Of a stretch of DNA of 64,000 nt, positions 61,464-64,000 are shown piece by piece. Every line of letters starts with the position of its first letter. Positions within the stretch are counted from its first letter, which is position 1. Position numbers and translations under genes: made by a program. Under the pieces are notes generated by a model that saw nothing but the letters and a program-made list of their open reading frames with translations, ran no database searches and had not been told where the DNA came from. Origin of the DNA: Gigantopelta aegis (lineage: Eukaryota; Mollusca; Gastropoda; Neomphalida; Peltospiridae); assembly GCF_016097555.1 (NCBI RefSeq), contig NC_054699.1:8194516-8258515 (forward strand), in the 5' to 3' direction.

Positions 61464-62348
61464 TTGAATCACGATGAAGACGGATGTATGTCCAGTTTCT
61501 CTCGAGTTACCCCCCCCCCCCCACCTGGGGGGACTGATGAATTCATACGGAGCTTTGCTAGAGTACCGGATTACGTACACCGGGTCACGGTACCACCGAA
61601 GAAAGGAAGGTGGAGGGAGAGGAGACGTGCGCCAGGGAAGGCTCAGGGGGAGACAAAACCGGCGGCTAAACCGCCGGCAGCGGCTCCTTCTGCTTCGCCA
61701 CCCACCCCCCCCCCCCCCCCCCCAAGAAGACTGGATCTGAAGAGGCACCAGCCCCGGACGACCGGACTTCTAGGATGGACCAAGATGGACCAACTCCACA
61801 GGCCACTACTTCAGCGCTTCCGGATGTGCCGCCGATTATACAGGCGGCACCCGTTGAGGCGCAGGCCCGAAAAACGGCTGTAGTGAAACGGAAGGCGACC
61901 ACTCCCCGGCCAACCGGACAAGCTAAGGCAACCGTTACAACCGCCGAAACCCGACGACCCACAAACCAAACAGTGGACACTACAGGCCGGCAAACTTCAA
62001 CAGCGGTATGCTAACCTCGTGAGGATGAACTTGGAGGACGTCACCAAACTTTATATCAATCCCAGACCAACAACCTGGGTCAAGTTCCCAAGGAGCCCAG
62101 AGGGAGAGTTTGCCATCACCAGAACCCTACTGCGTGACAAGGAGGAGGCGTGTATTCTCACCATACACCAAGCCGGAGTTTACCATCAGGGAATGCTGTT
62201 GAAAGAAATGGACAACCCGACGATACATCGTATCGTGAAGACGATATCGAGGGCCAACTACCGTCCATTGGTCAGGCAACTAGCAGTTAGCCCCTACCGG
62301 CACTTCTTCACGGATATTGACTCCTCCAACTGCATCGGATCACCCTAG
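61464..62348 (+). other. Unidentified open block, perhaps part of a repeat
   Basis: Open frames overlap with normal, non-repetitive composition. The last (about 61941-62348) reads KLQQRYANLVRMNLEDVTKL, later AITRTLLRDKEEACILTIHQ and LVRQLAVSPYRHFFTDID before a stop. Upstream frames are rich in Ala, Pro, Lys and Arg and include poly-C encoded Pro runs. I know no family with these motifs. The GC content is above that of the window. It could be a host gene exon or an ORF of a mobile element. Confidence 0.35.
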
Positions 62349-63120
62349 ACGCCAACCTTTACTAGGACAGGTATTATCCTCCTTTTTGGGCTAGTTGGAC
62401 TTTAAAACTTTTGCGATCGACCTCAAAATTCTATGGTTATTTTTATTTTTTTTATAAACAGTCCGACGTATTTTACTTTGGTGCCCGATCAGTTGCTCAA
62501 AATCACCTTAAAATCCTTTCGGCCGAGCAGTCTTACTACTTTTGGGTCTACTTTTAGAGTCCAAACATGTTTTGGTATGCAGTTATTCTATGCAGACTTA
62601 GACTTTTGACAAGCTTCCCAAGGAATCGAAATTCAGCCAATCACAGCTTGACCTCACTTGGTGTCTGCTATTTGGTCCGCGCTCTCGCTGGACTCCACTA
62701 AATGGCTTGTTTCCAAATTCCGCCCACCTCAAACTCAATCATCCCCCCCCCCCCCCCCCCCTCCTGCCCCGGAATTGGTCACTGGCGAAGTCAGAGGCTA
62801 AATCCGGGGTGGGCGTGCCTGAACCTCTGTGGAGAGGGGCATGTAAATAGAATTCCCTTCCCTTCCTTCTGTCATTCTGCAATTATATTTTGAATACTCC
62901 GCTGCGGAACAAAACGTATTGACCTGGTTGAGAGACCTTGAACTCAGTTACAATAACGGTTTTAACACACATATGGATTTCAGAGAGGGAGACCCGGCTG
63001 CAACTAGTCATTGGAAGTAGGCCTAAGCATTATTATATTGACGCATATATATATTCAAGAGGAGAGAAATACACACTTGTTTTATCAGGTACGTTTTTCA
63101 ACCCAGGACCAAAATTTAAT
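62349..63120. other. Non-coding, probably repeat-derived
   Basis: GC-richer block with a 22-base C run (62743-62762) and CTGGCGAAGTCAGAGGCTAA, then TGGGCGTGCCTGAACCTCTG. Looks like the 3' side of the block at 61.4-62.35 kb. No motif recognised. Confidence 0.3.
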
Positions 63121-63470
63121 TAGCTAAATGGCTAGGTGACAATGATACTAGTTTATCCACAGAGAGCGGACCTAACACGCTGTTGTACGTAGGTTTGTTG
63201 TGATGCACTGCACGATCTATTCATAGCAATACCACATCTGTCCCGAGTCAGGCCCCTGGCTATCCAGAGACAAGACTCGGGACAGACATGCTCGAAACTT
63301 CCGTGATATATGAGCATGACAAAATTATCCGCTCCGCTCCGCAATACCACGGCGACACGGGGTTTCGGTTGCATTGAACTAGCTAGGCTTACAAAAGTGT
63401 GCTTATAATAAATATGCAGCTAAATTTATCGCACTGAACACAGGCAAAAGTGGAAGTAGTTAGTAGGTAG
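63121..63470. other. Nothing recognised
   Basis: Contains a small inverted repeat, CCCGAGTC...GACTCGGG, at 63241-63293. No gene seen. Confidence 0.35.
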
Positions 63471-63474
63471 TATG

Positions 63475-63517
63475 TAGGTAGTAGTAGTATAGTAGTAGTA
63501 GCAGCAGCAGAAGCAGC

Positions 63518-63549
<32 letters not shown>

Positions 63550-63553
63550 GTAG
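63475..63553. repeat. (TAG)n/(CAG)n microsatellite
   Basis: GTAGTAG and CAGCAG repeats over about 80 bases. Confidence 0.95.
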
Positions 63554-64000
63554 TAGCAATATAATGTAGTACCAATAAGTCTTACGATATCTGGAGAGGA
63601 CAGAACAGTTGGACCATGCCCAGGAGAGGTGAAAGGAACGCACCCCAAGTCTGTGTGCACTCTGGGAAATTTGTCGTGACATAGGCATTTCTGTGCTTCG
63701 AACGACATCTACCGGTGACTTCAGAATACTAACTTTCAAAATTATTTCAAGTAATTGAGTCACGGGGATTCCCATGGTATTTATCGATATAAAACTTTCT
63801 TTTTTACTCCATTTTATAAAAACGTGGTCTAAGTGTGTTGCAGGTTTGTAGATTAACCAGAATTATAATTAATTTTCGCGGGCTGACACTAGGGTGTGCG
63901 ACTACAGACAAGTAAACTTTATGTAAATATCTATTTAATGATCGTCTACCTAATTTAGCATTTACTTGTGTTGGCTCTCATTGATGTACAAGATGGTGTT

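Overview
The window is animal nuclear DNA: AT-rich, intron-rich and crowded with SINEs, MITEs, LINE fragments and minisatellites. The tRNA-derived SINEs and the gene set (RB1, an arylacetamide-deacetylase-like esterase, a RING/B-box TRIM protein) suit a lophotrochozoan, most likely a gastropod mollusc; that placement is inference. Two runs of exactly 200 N (23831-24030 and 45062-45261) split the window into contigs A (1-23830), B (24031-45061) and C (45262-64000).

The main gene is the retinoblastoma gene RB1, which appears in two opposed halves. Exons 1-5 lie on the + strand of contig B (34180-44001) and run into the second gap. Exons 6-20 lie on the - strand of contig A (22789 down to 226), start beside the first gap and run off the left edge. 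The halves do not overlap in protein content, follow one another along human RB1, and their junction phases fit (AG|A). The simplest reading is one gene cut by a contig placed in the wrong orientation. The 20 exons give 697 codons: N-terminal domain, pocket A, a spacer rich in CDK sites and the start of pocket B. E2F-like sites lie upstream of exon 1.

Contig B also begins with the last two coding exons of an AADAC/NCEH1-like esterase (24031-25900, +), whose 5' exons are missing at the gap. Contig C holds a complete three-exon TRIM-type gene (50715 to 46723, -), then an APE-type LINE (about 53990-59232) split by a Tc1 transposon with an intact DD34E transposase (56728-58225), and an unidentified open block (about 61.4-62.35 kb).

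Most of the rest is repeats. Four arrays sit at splice junctions and copy, or seem to copy, the junction itself: the RB1 exon 5 donor (44.0-45.06 kb), the RB1 exon 11 donor (14.27-14.66 kb), the branch-point region before RB1 exon 14 (7.35-11.82 kb, a 24-bp unit) and the acceptor of the last TRIM exon (47.4-47.69 kb). Other arrays are transposon ends grown into satellites: an 87-bp MITE end repeated about 22 times (39.8-41.7 kb), a 101-bp SINE head repeated about 14 times (51.65-53.07 kb) and a 52-bp SINE head repeated five times (20.45-20.73 kb). Several nested insertions with clear target-site duplications give relative ages.
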